DNA of 15,734 nt from assembly GCA_002436485.1 (NCBI GenBank), contig DJMK01000063.1, forward strand, positions 1-15,734, in the 5' to 3' direction. The notes beneath the pieces are model-generated. The model was not told the origin of the DNA, did no database searches, and saw only the letters and a program-made list of their open reading frames with translations. Positions 1-6,209 of the stretch are shown piece after piece. The position numbers and the translations under genes are program-made. The stretch comes from Proteobacteria bacterium UBA6492 (lineage in GTDB: Bacteria > Pseudomonadota > Gammaproteobacteria > UBA6429 > Thiohalophilaceae). Position 1 is the stretch's first letter; each line of letters opens with the position of its first letter.

Positions 1-97
1 TACTGGTTCTTGTCAGAAGTTTTCTTATGGTCTCTCCTGTTAATTACCTTGTAAGACGTGTAACACATTTTTTAACTTTATTAACGAGGTAATTATT

Positions 98-304
98 ATG
101 GCAACAGGAACCGTTAACTGGTTTAACGAATCCAAGGGTTTTGGTTTTATCACACCGGAAGATGGCAGCAAGGATGTATTTGTACATTTTTCTGCAATCC
201 AAGGTGACGGCTTTCGTACACTGGCGGAAGGTCAGACCGTGACTTTTGAGGTTGAAGATTCCCCCAAGGGACCACAAGCAACCCAGGTAACCGTACAGGC
301 CTGA
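98..304 (+). CDS. Cold-shock domain protein (CspA family)
   Basis: A 68-residue single cold-shock domain, the usual length for CspA-type proteins. These bind single-stranded RNA and DNA in the cytoplasm and melt RNA secondary structure, acting as RNA chaperones. The two RNA-binding motifs are visible: RNP1 as KGFGFI near residues 13-18 and RNP2 as VFVHF near residues 27-31, with the aromatic residues of the binding face kept (W8, F9, F15, F17). GAGG at 86-89 lies 8 bases before the ATG and supports this start. A strong terminator follows within about 30 bases of the stop, so the gene is probably monocistronic. Which paralogue it is (cold-induced or constitutive) cannot be told; I see no convincing cold-box element in the 97 bases upstream. 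Confidence 0.96.
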   Translation: MATGTVNWFNESKGFGFITPEDGSKDVFVHFSAIQGDGFRTLAEGQTVTFEVEDSPKGPQATQVTVQA

Positions 305-334
305 CCGTACAGTTATAGCTATGCAATTTTGTTT

Positions 335-358
335 AAACCCCGCATTTCGCGGGGTTTT
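335..358 (+). terminator. Rho-independent terminator of the cold-shock gene
   Basis: A nine-base-pair stem, AAACCCCGC (335-343) with GCGGGGTTT (349-357), closes a five-base loop and ends in TTTT. It starts about 30 bases after the cold-shock stop codon and ends that transcript. On the minus strand the AAA run gives it weak bidirectional potential. Confidence 0.92.
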
Positions 359-466
359 GACTTATAGCAATAGCGAGAATATTTTCTTACGTCTGGCCAC
401 CCTGGGTCGGGGCGAGTTTTTTCGCAGTATCATTTATAAAACTTTATCCAGTAATTACCAGGCATA

Positions 467-841
467 ATGACAGAGTTATTTTCAATCATTGAATCTCCCC
501 TGCACCCGGCAATGAGTGCGCTTTACCAGCGTTTGGGTATACATGAAACTCGGCTGACCTCGGTGCGCAAGGCCATTCAGGAACTGAAAAAAACCGTACC
601 GGATATCGTGGTGGCGGATTTTATCTATGGGTATGGCAACAATTATGCGGGAGTAAACGTCTGTAACCTGGACGTGTTTCTGCATAGTCTGCAGAAATAC
701 AAAAGTGATTACAGGCTTATCGTGCTGGCAGAAAAAGAGGAATTGCAATACGTTGGCAGGCTGGCAGAGTTATTTACAATTCACGAGACCCTGCCATATC
801 CGGTCACCGAGTCAGCGATGCAAGCGGCTATCGACAGTTAG
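467..841 (+). CDS. Hypothetical protein, degenerate receiver-like fold
   Basis: A 124-residue protein of unknown function. The order of hydrophobic strands and amphipathic helices looks like a response-regulator receiver domain: strand LFSII (residues 4-8), strand DIVVADF (46-52), strand RLIVLAE (about 83-89), then a final strand before LPYPV. D51 sits at the end of the third strand, where the phospho-acceptor aspartate would be. The acidic pair after strand 1 is missing (only E9 is there) and the conserved lysine-proline of the last loop is replaced by PYP. If the fold is right it would be a pseudo-receiver that signals by binding rather than phosphorylation. CAGG lies four bases before ATAATG as a modest ribosome binding site. 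It converges on the DUF2288 gene with a seven-base gap. The fold assignment is inference from the pattern only. Confidence 0.8.
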   Translation: MTELFSIIESPLHPAMSALYQRLGIHETRLTSVRKAIQELKKTVPDIVVADFIYGYGNNYAGVNVCNLDVFLHSLQKYKSDYRLIVLAEKEELQYVGRLAELFTIHETLPYPVTESAMQAAIDS

Positions 842-848
842 CGCAATG

Positions 849-1142
849 TTATTCAGTAATTTCCTGCACTACTACCCAGGGTGCAACCACTACTGCCCAG
901 AATAACGGGTCAGTAGACTGCCAGTTTTTAGCGTGCTCATCTGTCGCACGCACTATTTGTCCACTATCAATCAATCCCTTGATCTCGTTTTTGTCATCCC
1001 TGGAAATAGCTGTCGCCACCTTTACGAGGTCCTCTCCTTTGGACACGATAATGATCACGCCACGGGCAAAATAACGCTGTAGTTCCGGCCAGGTTATCTT
1101 GCCTGTCTCCAGGTTGAGCTTGTGTGACAAATCCTCGTGCAT
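849..1142 (-). CDS. DUF2288 family protein
   Basis: A 97-residue acidic cytoplasmic protein matching the DUF2288 family as I know it. Hallmarks visible are a WPELQRYFARG segment (residues 18-28), a DLVKVATAISRDD segment (38-50), and a C-terminal PWVVVQE motif (88-94). The family is widespread in proteobacteria and cyanobacteria and has no assigned function. There are no cysteines, signal peptide or membrane segments. The start codon has no obvious ribosome binding site, but the protein begins at the length usual for the family. It is divergent from the bactofilin gene, so the 158 bases between them should hold both promoters. Its 3' end lies seven bases from the end of the opposing hypothetical gene, with no terminator between them. 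Confidence 0.85.
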   Translation of the reverse strand: MHEDLSHKLNLETGKITWPELQRYFARGVIIIVSKGEDLVKVATAISRDDKNEIKGLIDSGQIVRATDEHAKNWQSTDPLFWAVVVAPWVVVQEITE

Positions 1143-1284
1143 GGCGGCTATATTAAGGCATTGTTTTTCAAGGATCTAATTTCTTGTACGGTTATACGTT
1201 GAACGATGTCCCGAATCACACATTTAACCCTAATCAATCACCTTTAGCATCCGATACAGTTTGTGTTCCCATTAAAAAATCGCC

Positions 1285-1293
1285 AGGAGGAAG
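1285..1293 (+). promoter_or_regulatory. Strong ribosome binding site fixing the bactofilin start
   Basis: AGGAGGAAG, nearly a full complement of the 16S rRNA tail, stands seven bases before the ATG at 1301. It argues against the upstream in-frame TTG at 1184. Confidence 0.85.
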
Positions 1294-1300
1294 AAGTACT

Positions 1301-1726
1301 ATGTACGCCGTTGAAACCAAGCCATTGTCACGCCGCGCACTTGACGGTAACGCTCGCTTTTCCTCCTCGATTGGTCAAAATACAAAGTTCACGGGTAGTC
1401 TGTCCGGTGATGGCAATATCGTGGTGCAGGGCAAGGTAGTTGGTGACAGTGAAATCAATGCGGCGGTAGTGATTACTGAGACCGGCAGCTGGGAAGGTAA
1501 CCTGGTTGCGGAAGTTGTGGTGGTCTCTGGCGAAGTAACCGGTAATATCACGGCATCAGGAAAAATAGAATTACTTGCCAGCGCCCGGGTCACCGGTAAT
1601 CTACGTTGCCCGGTGATTGCCATTGCGACGGGTGCAATCCATGAAGGGCGCATGGACATGGGCTCGGCAATGCGGGTCGAACGTTTTTTTGAAAAACGCA
1701 GTGATCCCGCACCTTTACAGTCATAA
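1301..1726 (+). CDS. Bactofilin (polymer-forming cytoskeletal protein)
   Basis: A 141-residue bactofilin. Members polymerise without nucleotide into filaments and act as scaffolds for cell shape, peptidoglycan synthesis or polar structures. The core from about residue 24 to 115 has the expected short repeats of glycine and alternating beta-branched residues (for example GNIVVQGKVVGD, 38-49, and GEVTGNITASGKIE, 77-90), which fold as a right-handed beta-helix. The tails are short and polar. The frame stays open upstream to a TTG at 1184, but AGGAGGAAG at 1285-1293 sits seven bases before the ATG at 1301, and the extra 39 residues look unlike the family, so I place the start at 1301. There is no membrane segment; a peptidase or membrane partner is not encoded next to it. 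Confidence 0.93.
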   Translation: MYAVETKPLSRRALDGNARFSSSIGQNTKFTGSLSGDGNIVVQGKVVGDSEINAAVVITETGSWEGNLVAEVVVVSGEVTGNITASGKIELLASARVTGNLRCPVIAIATGAIHEGRMDMGSAMRVERFFEKRSDPAPLQS

Positions 1727-1822
1727 TTATACACGCCCCTCGCCACGTCAGAACCTGCCTGATACAAAACCTGGATTCCGATCTATACTGACTGGTATCT
1801 TGCAAGTTACCAGGAAGAAGCC

Positions 1823-2251
1823 ATGCAATCACGACAGGTAGTCACCATATCTCCTCGCCAGGCGTGGGAGATGCTGCAGGGAGAAGCTAATGCATTGCTG
1901 GTCGATGTTCGCTCGCATATGGAGTTCCTGTTTATTGGCCACCCGGCCGGAGCGATTAATATTCCCTGGATCGATGAACCTGACTGGATCATCAACCCGA
2001 ATTTCGTGCGCGAAGTTCGCCAGCTGCTACTCGGTGGATTATCACATACTGGCGATACGCATACGGTACCTGTATTACTGGTATGCAGAAGCGGCAAGCG
2101 CTCACTGGAGGCAGGCGAGTTGTTGATAAAGGAAGGCTTTACCAATGTTTACAATGTCGAGGATGGTTTTGAAGGCGAACTCGACGAACATCACCATCGC
2201 AGCACGCTGGGTGGATGGCGTTTTGAAGGCCTGCCATGGGAGCAGTGCTGA
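1823..2251 (+). CDS. Rhodanese-like domain protein
   Basis: A 142-residue single rhodanese domain. Rhodaneses carry sulfur as a persulfide on an active-site cysteine and transfer it to acceptors such as cyanide, thiols or sulfur-carrier proteins. The active-site loop is CRSGKRS at residues 88-94, with C88 the catalytic cysteine preceded by the hydrophobic strand PVLLV. The entry motif LLVDVRS (25-31) and the HPAGAINIPW segment (40-49) are typical, and the GGW-x5-GLPW ending (132-140) is common in this subgroup. AGGA at 1812-1815 is seven bases from the ATG. There is no signal peptide, so it is cytoplasmic. It lies 96 bases after the bactofilin stop, with a TATACT hexamer at 1784-1789 but no good -35 box, so co-transcription cannot be excluded. 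The in vivo sulfur acceptor is unknown. Confidence 0.94.
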   Translation: MQSRQVVTISPRQAWEMLQGEANALLVDVRSHMEFLFIGHPAGAINIPWIDEPDWIINPNFVREVRQLLLGGLSHTGDTHTVPVLLVCRSGKRSLEAGELLIKEGFTNVYNVEDGFEGELDEHHHRSTLGGWRFEGLPWEQC

Positions 2252-2379
2252 GCGGACGTTCTTTTATAAAACCCGATATTCCATTTTTATAACATTTCTA
2301 TAACAAAACCATCACATTCACTCTGTGTTGTAGCTGTTGCCATATACTTTACAGTGACAGCAAAACAGGAGTCATTATT

Positions 2380-3138
2380 GTGAATCTACGTATCTGGTTA
2401 TTGTGCCTGTCTGTTTTCACCGGAAAGGCATTCGCTGACACTACCAGCTTTAATAGCGGGGTACAGCAAACGGTTATGATTGAACTGTATACCTCGCAAG
2501 GTTGCAGTAGTTGTCCGCCAGCGGAGCAGTATCTGAACAGCTTTACCAGTAACGAACAGTTATGGAAAAAATATTTTCCATTGGCGTTTCATGTGGATTA
2601 CTGGGATTACCTTGGCTGGCGGGACAACTATGCCGATGCGAGGCATACGCAAAGGCAAAAACAACATGCTGCCAGCAATTCAACGCGCACCATCTATACA
2701 CCCGGCTTTTTCGTCAATGGAAAAAGCTGGCGTCGTGGATTTTTCAGCTCAGGACCCTCAACTGATACCAGGATGGTGGGTGAACTAAGAGTAAGCTTCA
2801 AGCAGGGAGTTGTTGAGGCAACTTTCAAGCCGGTGAAGACTGTAAAACAAAACCTGCAACTAAACATTGCTGTGCTTGGTATGGGATTGGCTACCCAAAT
2901 AGAGGCGGGTGAGAATGAGGGTCGATATTCATCGCACGATTTCGTGGTACTGGGGCATCACACACTGGCGGGCAGTGATAATCGCTGGCAAGGTAAACTG
3001 CCAAATCTGAAAAACATACGCGTATCTGGTCATGCGCTGGTTGCCTGGCTCAGTCGCCCAGGCCAGCCTGCACCCATTCAAACAGCGGGCGGAATCATTG
3101 ATTTGAGGGACAAAAGCGGGCATAAGGCGGATTTATAG
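2380..3138 (+). CDS. Exported DUF1223 thioredoxin-fold protein
   Basis: A 252-residue protein of the DUF1223 family. Residues 1-19 form a signal peptide (hydrophobic core IWLLCLSVF, cleavage probably after AFA), so the mature protein is periplasmic. The mature N-terminus holds a thioredoxin-like fold with the family motif ELYTSQGCSSCPP (35-47); C42 and C45 form a CxxC redox pair. A HVDYWDYLGW segment and YTPGFFVNG, which contains the proline expected opposite the active site, are also characteristic. The function of the family is not established; thiol redox chemistry is inferred. The start is GTG, supported by AGGAG at 2367-2371 eight bases upstream. It follows the rhodanese gene after 128 AT-rich bases, so it may have its own promoter; TATACT at 2343-2348 has no matching -35. 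Confidence 0.93.
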   Translation: MNLRIWLLCLSVFTGKAFADTTSFNSGVQQTVMIELYTSQGCSSCPPAEQYLNSFTSNEQLWKKYFPLAFHVDYWDYLGWRDNYADARHTQRQKQHAASNSTRTIYTPGFFVNGKSWRRGFFSSGPSTDTRMVGELRVSFKQGVVEATFKPVKTVKQNLQLNIAVLGMGLATQIEAGENEGRYSSHDFVVLGHHTLAGSDNRWQGKLPNLKNIRVSGHALVAWLSRPGQPAPIQTAGGIIDLRDKSGHKADL

Positions 3139-3172
3139 CGATCATTGTGCGTAAATCTGCGATAATGAATAA

Positions 3173-3382
3173 ATGTCTGCACATGACGGTCTCGATCAGC
3201 ATTTACAGCAAATTATTGACACTCTTTGCAATGACGGCTGCAAGGCGGTATCCGCCTATATCAGTGAAATGGAAGCGGGCAACTACCCCGCGCAGATGCA
3301 GTCCTTGTCGAACAGCCAGAAAGAAATCATCCTTAACGAGTTAAAAAGTATCATGGCTGTTTATGACCGCTGTGGTAACTAG
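3173..3382 (+). CDS. Small conserved-type hypothetical protein
   Basis: A 69-residue protein, predicted almost wholly helical, with two cysteines at CNDGC (residues 19-23) and one near the C-terminus (C67). There is no signal peptide or membrane helix. The helix around ILNELKSIMAVYDRC looks like a regular amphipathic surface. I do not recognise a named family. The ATG has a poor ribosome binding site; GATAAT at 3161-3166 resembles a -10 box but is too close to the start unless the mRNA is nearly leaderless. It begins 34 bases after the DUF1223 stop and could be read from that transcript. Its TAG stop overlaps the cysQ stop on the other strand: the four bases CTAG at 3379-3382 supply both. Confidence 0.72.
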   Translation: MSAHDGLDQHLQQIIDTLCNDGCKAVSAYISEMEAGNYPAQMQSLSNSQKEIILNELKSIMAVYDRCGN

Positions 3383-4179
3383 AGATAATCCGACCAGTTA
3401 ACACTGCTGTCACCAAACACAAAAAAATATGGGTTTAGTAATTTTTCCTTGTTGTTGTAGGAAAGTGTTTGCATATTGGTATCGGTAATAAATCCACCTG
3501 CTTCTTCTACGATGCACTGCGCAGCGGCCGTGTCCCATTCAGAAGTCGGTCCAAGCCGGGCATAAATGTCAGCCTTGCCTTCAGCCACCAGGCACGACTT
3601 GAGTGAGCTGCCCATTGTAAGAACTTCATGATCACCAATATTTTTCAAAAAGCGGATAAGTGAGTCGCCCCGGTGTGAACGGCTACCAGCAACGATGATT
3701 TTAGCGCCGGATTGTTTGCGGACATGGATTGGTATGGCGGGTTGGTTATTTTGCTGTTTAAAGGCACCCATGCTTTTCGCAGCGTAATAGACACTGCCAA
3801 TGACCGGTGCATAAATGACACCCAGTACTGACTGATGATTATCAATGAGGGCAATGTTGACCGTGAACTCGCCGTTTCGTTTGATGAATTCACGGGTACC
3901 ATCCAGTGGGTCGACTAACCAGTAACACTCCCACCTGGCACGATCTTCAAACGGTATTGAGGCAGACTCTTCTGACAAAACCGGAAACTGATCAGCTATT
4001 TCTTCAAGACCATCATCAATAACTGCGTGCGCAGCCATATCAGCTTCGGTAACAGGTGTTTCATCTTTTTTGTGCTGAACGGAAAATTCCCGGTTATAGA
4101 TCTCAAGAATCCGGTCGCCTGCCTGAATTGCAACAGAGACCACACCGGGCAGTAATTTTTCAAGATCGTAGTTTGCCAT
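3379..4179 (-). CDS. cysQ: 3'(2'),5'-bisphosphate nucleotidase CysQ
   Basis: A 266-residue magnesium-dependent, lithium-sensitive phosphatase of the inositol monophosphatase superfamily. CysQ removes the 3'-phosphate from 3'-phosphoadenosine 5'-phosphate, the by-product of sulfate assimilation and of phosphopantetheine transfer. Metal-binding motifs are present: SEES at 69-72, DPLDGT at 90-95 followed by REFIKRNGEFTVNIAL, which is specific to CysQ rather than SuhB, and the second motif WDTAAAQ at 215-221. Length is normal for the family. The N-terminal helix with AGDRILEIY aligns with other CysQ proteins, so the start is probably right although no ribosome binding site precedes it. The gene upstream on the same strand ends 83 bases away, separated by a nested inverted repeat. 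Confidence 0.95.
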   Translation of the reverse strand: MANYDLEKLLPGVVSVAIQAGDRILEIYNREFSVQHKKDETPVTEADMAAHAVIDDGLEEIADQFPVLSEESASIPFEDRARWECYWLVDPLDGTREFIKRNGEFTVNIALIDNHQSVLGVIYAPVIGSVYYAAKSMGAFKQQNNQPAIPIHVRKQSGAKIIVAGSRSHRGDSLIRFLKNIGDHEVLTMGSSLKSCLVAEGKADIYARLGPTSEWDTAAAQCIVEEAGGFITDTNMQTLSYNNKEKLLNPYFFVFGDSSVNWSDYL

Positions 4180-4192
4180 GTGAAAAGATAAG

Positions 4193-4241
4193 CACTCATT
4201 ATTCCGCCAACCTGGCAGTTATTATGCCAGTGTCATGAGTG
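4193..4241. repeat. Nested inverted repeat between the exported hypothetical gene and cysQ
   Basis: Outer arms CACTCAT (4193-4199) and ATGAGTG (4235-4241) enclose inner arms CTGGCA (4212-4217) and TGCCAG (4225-4230) around a seven-base loop. In RNA this gives an interrupted two-part hairpin. Neither strand has a T-run after the outer stem, so it is not a standard terminator. It lies just upstream of the cysQ start on the transcribed strand. Confidence 0.55.
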
Positions 4242-4262
4242 GATTACTATTCTGCAACCAAA

Positions 4263-4949
4263 TCAATTGGTTATGGGGCGAAACTGAAACTCGGTAATCA
4301 ACTTGCCTTCAAACACAGTATCAATATGCAATTTATTATTTTTGCGTGTTATATCATAGCCGGCCTGTTGTTCAGGTTTGTGTTGAACCAGTTCAAGGTT
4401 AGTGTCACTGAAGTCGAGATCCATGGTGACATGCAGCGGAAAGTAGCTGTCGAAAAAGCGACGCATGTATGGCCCGTTACGCAAGGTGTAACTGCCATCC
4501 GTGTTATGTATCAGTGATCGTGTAAAAGCAGAAATACACAGGCTGGCATCTTCAGTGATATCCTCCATTTGTACTGAGGGTCCTTCTACCCAGACTTTCT
4601 TTATATTCTTGTAATCAAGGATCTGTATGTCTCTTATACGATCTTGCTTGAACAGAATCTGGGCTGCCTGCACCTTATCAATATTGACGTGACATTGTTC
4701 AAGACTGATCCAGCCGCTTACCAGGCTGTCAGGGTGAATCGTCAATGCATTGTGGTGGTGGTGGAGTTTTTCCTGTGGTTTTTTAACCAGGAATACCAGC
4801 CCTCCCTCATTGCTTTCCTTGTAACGTGGTGGCTCCATGCTGTCACTGTTAAACCAGCGTTCCAGTTCTTCGGGGCTGATCTCGTCGCTGGCCAGGGCTA
4901 TCAAATTGGTGAATAGCAGGCTTGCAAACACAAAAATTTTAAACGCCAT
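4263..4949 (-). CDS. Exported hypothetical protein
   Basis: A 228-residue protein of unknown function. Residues 1-20 form a clear signal peptide (KIFVFASLLFTNLIALA), cleaved before SDEISPEEL, so the mature protein should be periplasmic or secreted. The mature chain has just two cysteines, C86 and C138, which could form a disulfide, and a run of four histidines at 63-66. From about residue 75 it alternates short hydrophobic stretches with polar turns, suggesting a beta-rich fold; segments such as KVWVEGPSVQMEDI and YTLRNGPYMRRFF look like conserved family blocks, but I cannot name the family. AAGGAG lies seven bases before the ATG and supports the start. The gene is divergent from yrfG and lies upstream of cysQ on the same strand. 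Confidence 0.85.
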   Translation of the reverse strand: MAFKIFVFASLLFTNLIALASDEISPEELERWFNSDSMEPPRYKESNEGGLVFLVKKPQEKLHHHHNALTIHPDSLVSGWISLEQCHVNIDKVQAAQILFKQDRIRDIQILDYKNIKKVWVEGPSVQMEDITEDASLCISAFTRSLIHNTDGSYTLRNGPYMRRFFDSYFPLHVTMDLDFSDTNLELVQHKPEQQAGYDITRKNNKLHIDTVFEGKLITEFQFRPITN

Positions 4950-5052
4950 GATGGCTCCTTTTGCAAAGTCGATAACTGGCCCTGAGATTTAAAGCATAGT
5001 CCATGCCAGTGATGGTTTTACAGTCAGGGTAAACGATATGCAAGCGGTTCCA

Positions 5053-5061
5053 TGTTATAAT
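5053..5061 (+). promoter_or_regulatory. Extended -10 promoter of the yrfG-like gene
   Basis: TGTTATAAT is a perfect extended -10 element: TG, one spacer base, then consensus TATAAT at 5056-5061. No good -35 lies 16-18 bases upstream, as is common for extended -10 promoters. Transcription would begin near 5068, leaving a leader of about 29 bases before the ATG at 5097. Confidence 0.65.
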
Positions 5062-5096
5062 TCAAACCAGTTTATTTTGAGCTAACTTGTTGAAAT

Positions 5097-5753
5097 ATGG
5101 TTGATTGGGAACAGATAGATACCGTGCTGCTGGATATGGATGGCACCTTACTGGACCTGCATTTTGATAATTATTTCTGGCGGGAACATGTACCACAGCG
5201 CTATGCAGAAAAGAATGCGTTAACGCTGGAGAGTGCAAAAAGCACGCTATACGACCGGTTTCGCAATATGGAGGGGACCATCCAGTGGTATTGTGTTGAC
5301 TACTGGAGTGAACAGCTTGAACTGGATATTGTGCAACTCAAGGCAGAGGTTGACCATCTGATCGCGGTTCATCCATTCGTGATTGATTTTCTTGATGCGG
5401 TAAGGGGAGCTGGCAAAACGGTTGCGCTGGTGACTAATGCACATCAGAAAAGCCTGATGCTTAAACTGGACAGAACGGCCCTGCATAATCATATTGAACA
5501 CGTGATTTGTTCACATGAATTTGGTATGCCAAAGGAAGAAGTGGTTTTCTGGGACAGGCTTAAACAGCGCTTGCCGTTTGAAAAAAATAGTACGTTATTG
5601 ATTGATGACAGCCTGCCGGTACTGCGGTCTGCAAAGAACTATGGTATTGGCAACCTGTTAGCGGTGCATAAACCGGACAGTAAAAATCCGCCCAGGGACG
5701 TGGAAGAGTTTGAGGCGATCTCAAGCTTTAAGCAGATTATTCCGTCTAGCTAA
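5097..5753 (+). CDS. yrfG: HAD-family GMP/IMP nucleotidase (YrfG type)
   Basis: A 218-residue haloacid-dehalogenase phosphatase close to E. coli YrfG, which dephosphorylates purine mononucleotides (GMP, IMP). Motif I is DMDGT at 13-17 (nucleophile D13, acid/base D15), motif II is VTNAH at 112-116, motif III is K146 in the MPKEE segment, and motif IV is LLIDDS at 167-172. The cap region contains DNYFWREHVPQRYA and QWYCVDYWSEQL, both characteristic of the YrfG group rather than Gph or YjjG. The length matches. The ribosome binding site is weak, but the extended -10 promoter upstream and the alignment of the N-terminus support the start. Its last eight bases overlap the end of the opposing YkgJ-type gene. 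The nucleotidase role comes from the family, not from anything visible here. Confidence 0.93.
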   Translation: MVDWEQIDTVLLDMDGTLLDLHFDNYFWREHVPQRYAEKNALTLESAKSTLYDRFRNMEGTIQWYCVDYWSEQLELDIVQLKAEVDHLIAVHPFVIDFLDAVRGAGKTVALVTNAHQKSLMLKLDRTALHNHIEHVICSHEFGMPKEEVVFWDRLKQRLPFEKNSTLLIDDSLPVLRSAKNYGIGNLLAVHKPDSKNPPRDVEEFEAISSFKQIIPSS

Positions 5754-6162
5754 AACGCTTATCCCATTTTTTGAAGCGTTTTTGACAGTATTTCAACAAG
5801 GCTTCATAACCATCAAAAAACAGCTCGAATCCTTCCTCGGCTGGCGCATCATACTCACAATAATCGTTACTGTAATCGCGGCACATTTGTGGGCGGGTGT
5901 CATAAATCATACAGCGCCCATGATCGCCCAGGAACTGACACTTGTTGTTTACCAACAGGAACCAGCCATCCTCATCCTTGTATGCCTGTATATTTTGATG
6001 TGCCAGCTGCCAGAGCAGGGTGTCAAAGTCATCGATAGAGCGCGGTGTATCAATAGCCTGGGTTATATAATTGCAGCATTTCGAGCCTTCACACAGGTCA
6101 CATTTATTGTCAGATACGGTAATATCGACAGAAATTGGTGTGTAATTGTTCTTTTCAGTCAT
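5746..6162 (-). CDS. YkgJ-family cysteine cluster protein
   Basis: A 138-residue protein of the YkgJ / CxxCxxCC family (putative zinc- or iron-chelating domain). Eight cysteines fall in two groups: CDLCEGSKCC at 21-30, then C75, C84, C94 and C102, with the usual FLGDHGRCMIYDTRP linker (77-91). The spacing suggests a bound metal or iron-sulfur cluster; the true cofactor and biological role of this family are unsettled. It is soluble, with no signal peptide. AGG just before the ATG is a weak ribosome binding site. The C-terminus, rich in Lys, Arg and Phe, ends inside yrfG on the opposite strand (eight-base overlap). It diverges from the histidine kinase gene with 47 bases between the start codons, so the two may share a control region. 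Confidence 0.92.
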   Translation of the reverse strand: MTEKNNYTPISVDITVSDNKCDLCEGSKCCNYITQAIDTPRSIDDFDTLLWQLAHQNIQAYKDEDGWFLLVNNKCQFLGDHGRCMIYDTRPQMCRDYSNDYCEYDAPAEEGFELFFDGYEALLKYCQKRFKKWDKRFS

Positions 6163-6209
6163 GGCCTATCAGAAACTGATTAGAAAAATGTAGATTATCA
6201 GGAAAGGTA

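Noticed and set aside
10..54. TTGTCA and TTGTAA hexamers upstream of the cold-shock gene as promoter boxes
   Set aside because: Neither has a convincing -10 hexamer at 16-18 bases, so no promoter is called.
1184..1300. Thirty-nine-residue N-terminal extension of the bactofilin from a TTG
   Set aside because: The TTG has no ribosome binding site, the extension is unlike bactofilins, and AGGAGGAAG stands right before the ATG at 1301.
1823..4179. A sulfur-metabolism cluster of rhodanese, DUF1223 and CysQ
   Set aside because: The genes are on different strands with separate upstream regions and no other sulfur genes are present; proximity alone does not support a pathway.
5710..6183. Plus-strand frame of 157 codons with hydrophobic stretches
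   Set aside because: It is the antisense of the YkgJ-type gene, whose cysteine pattern and family match are clear; the hydrophobicity is a complement artefact.
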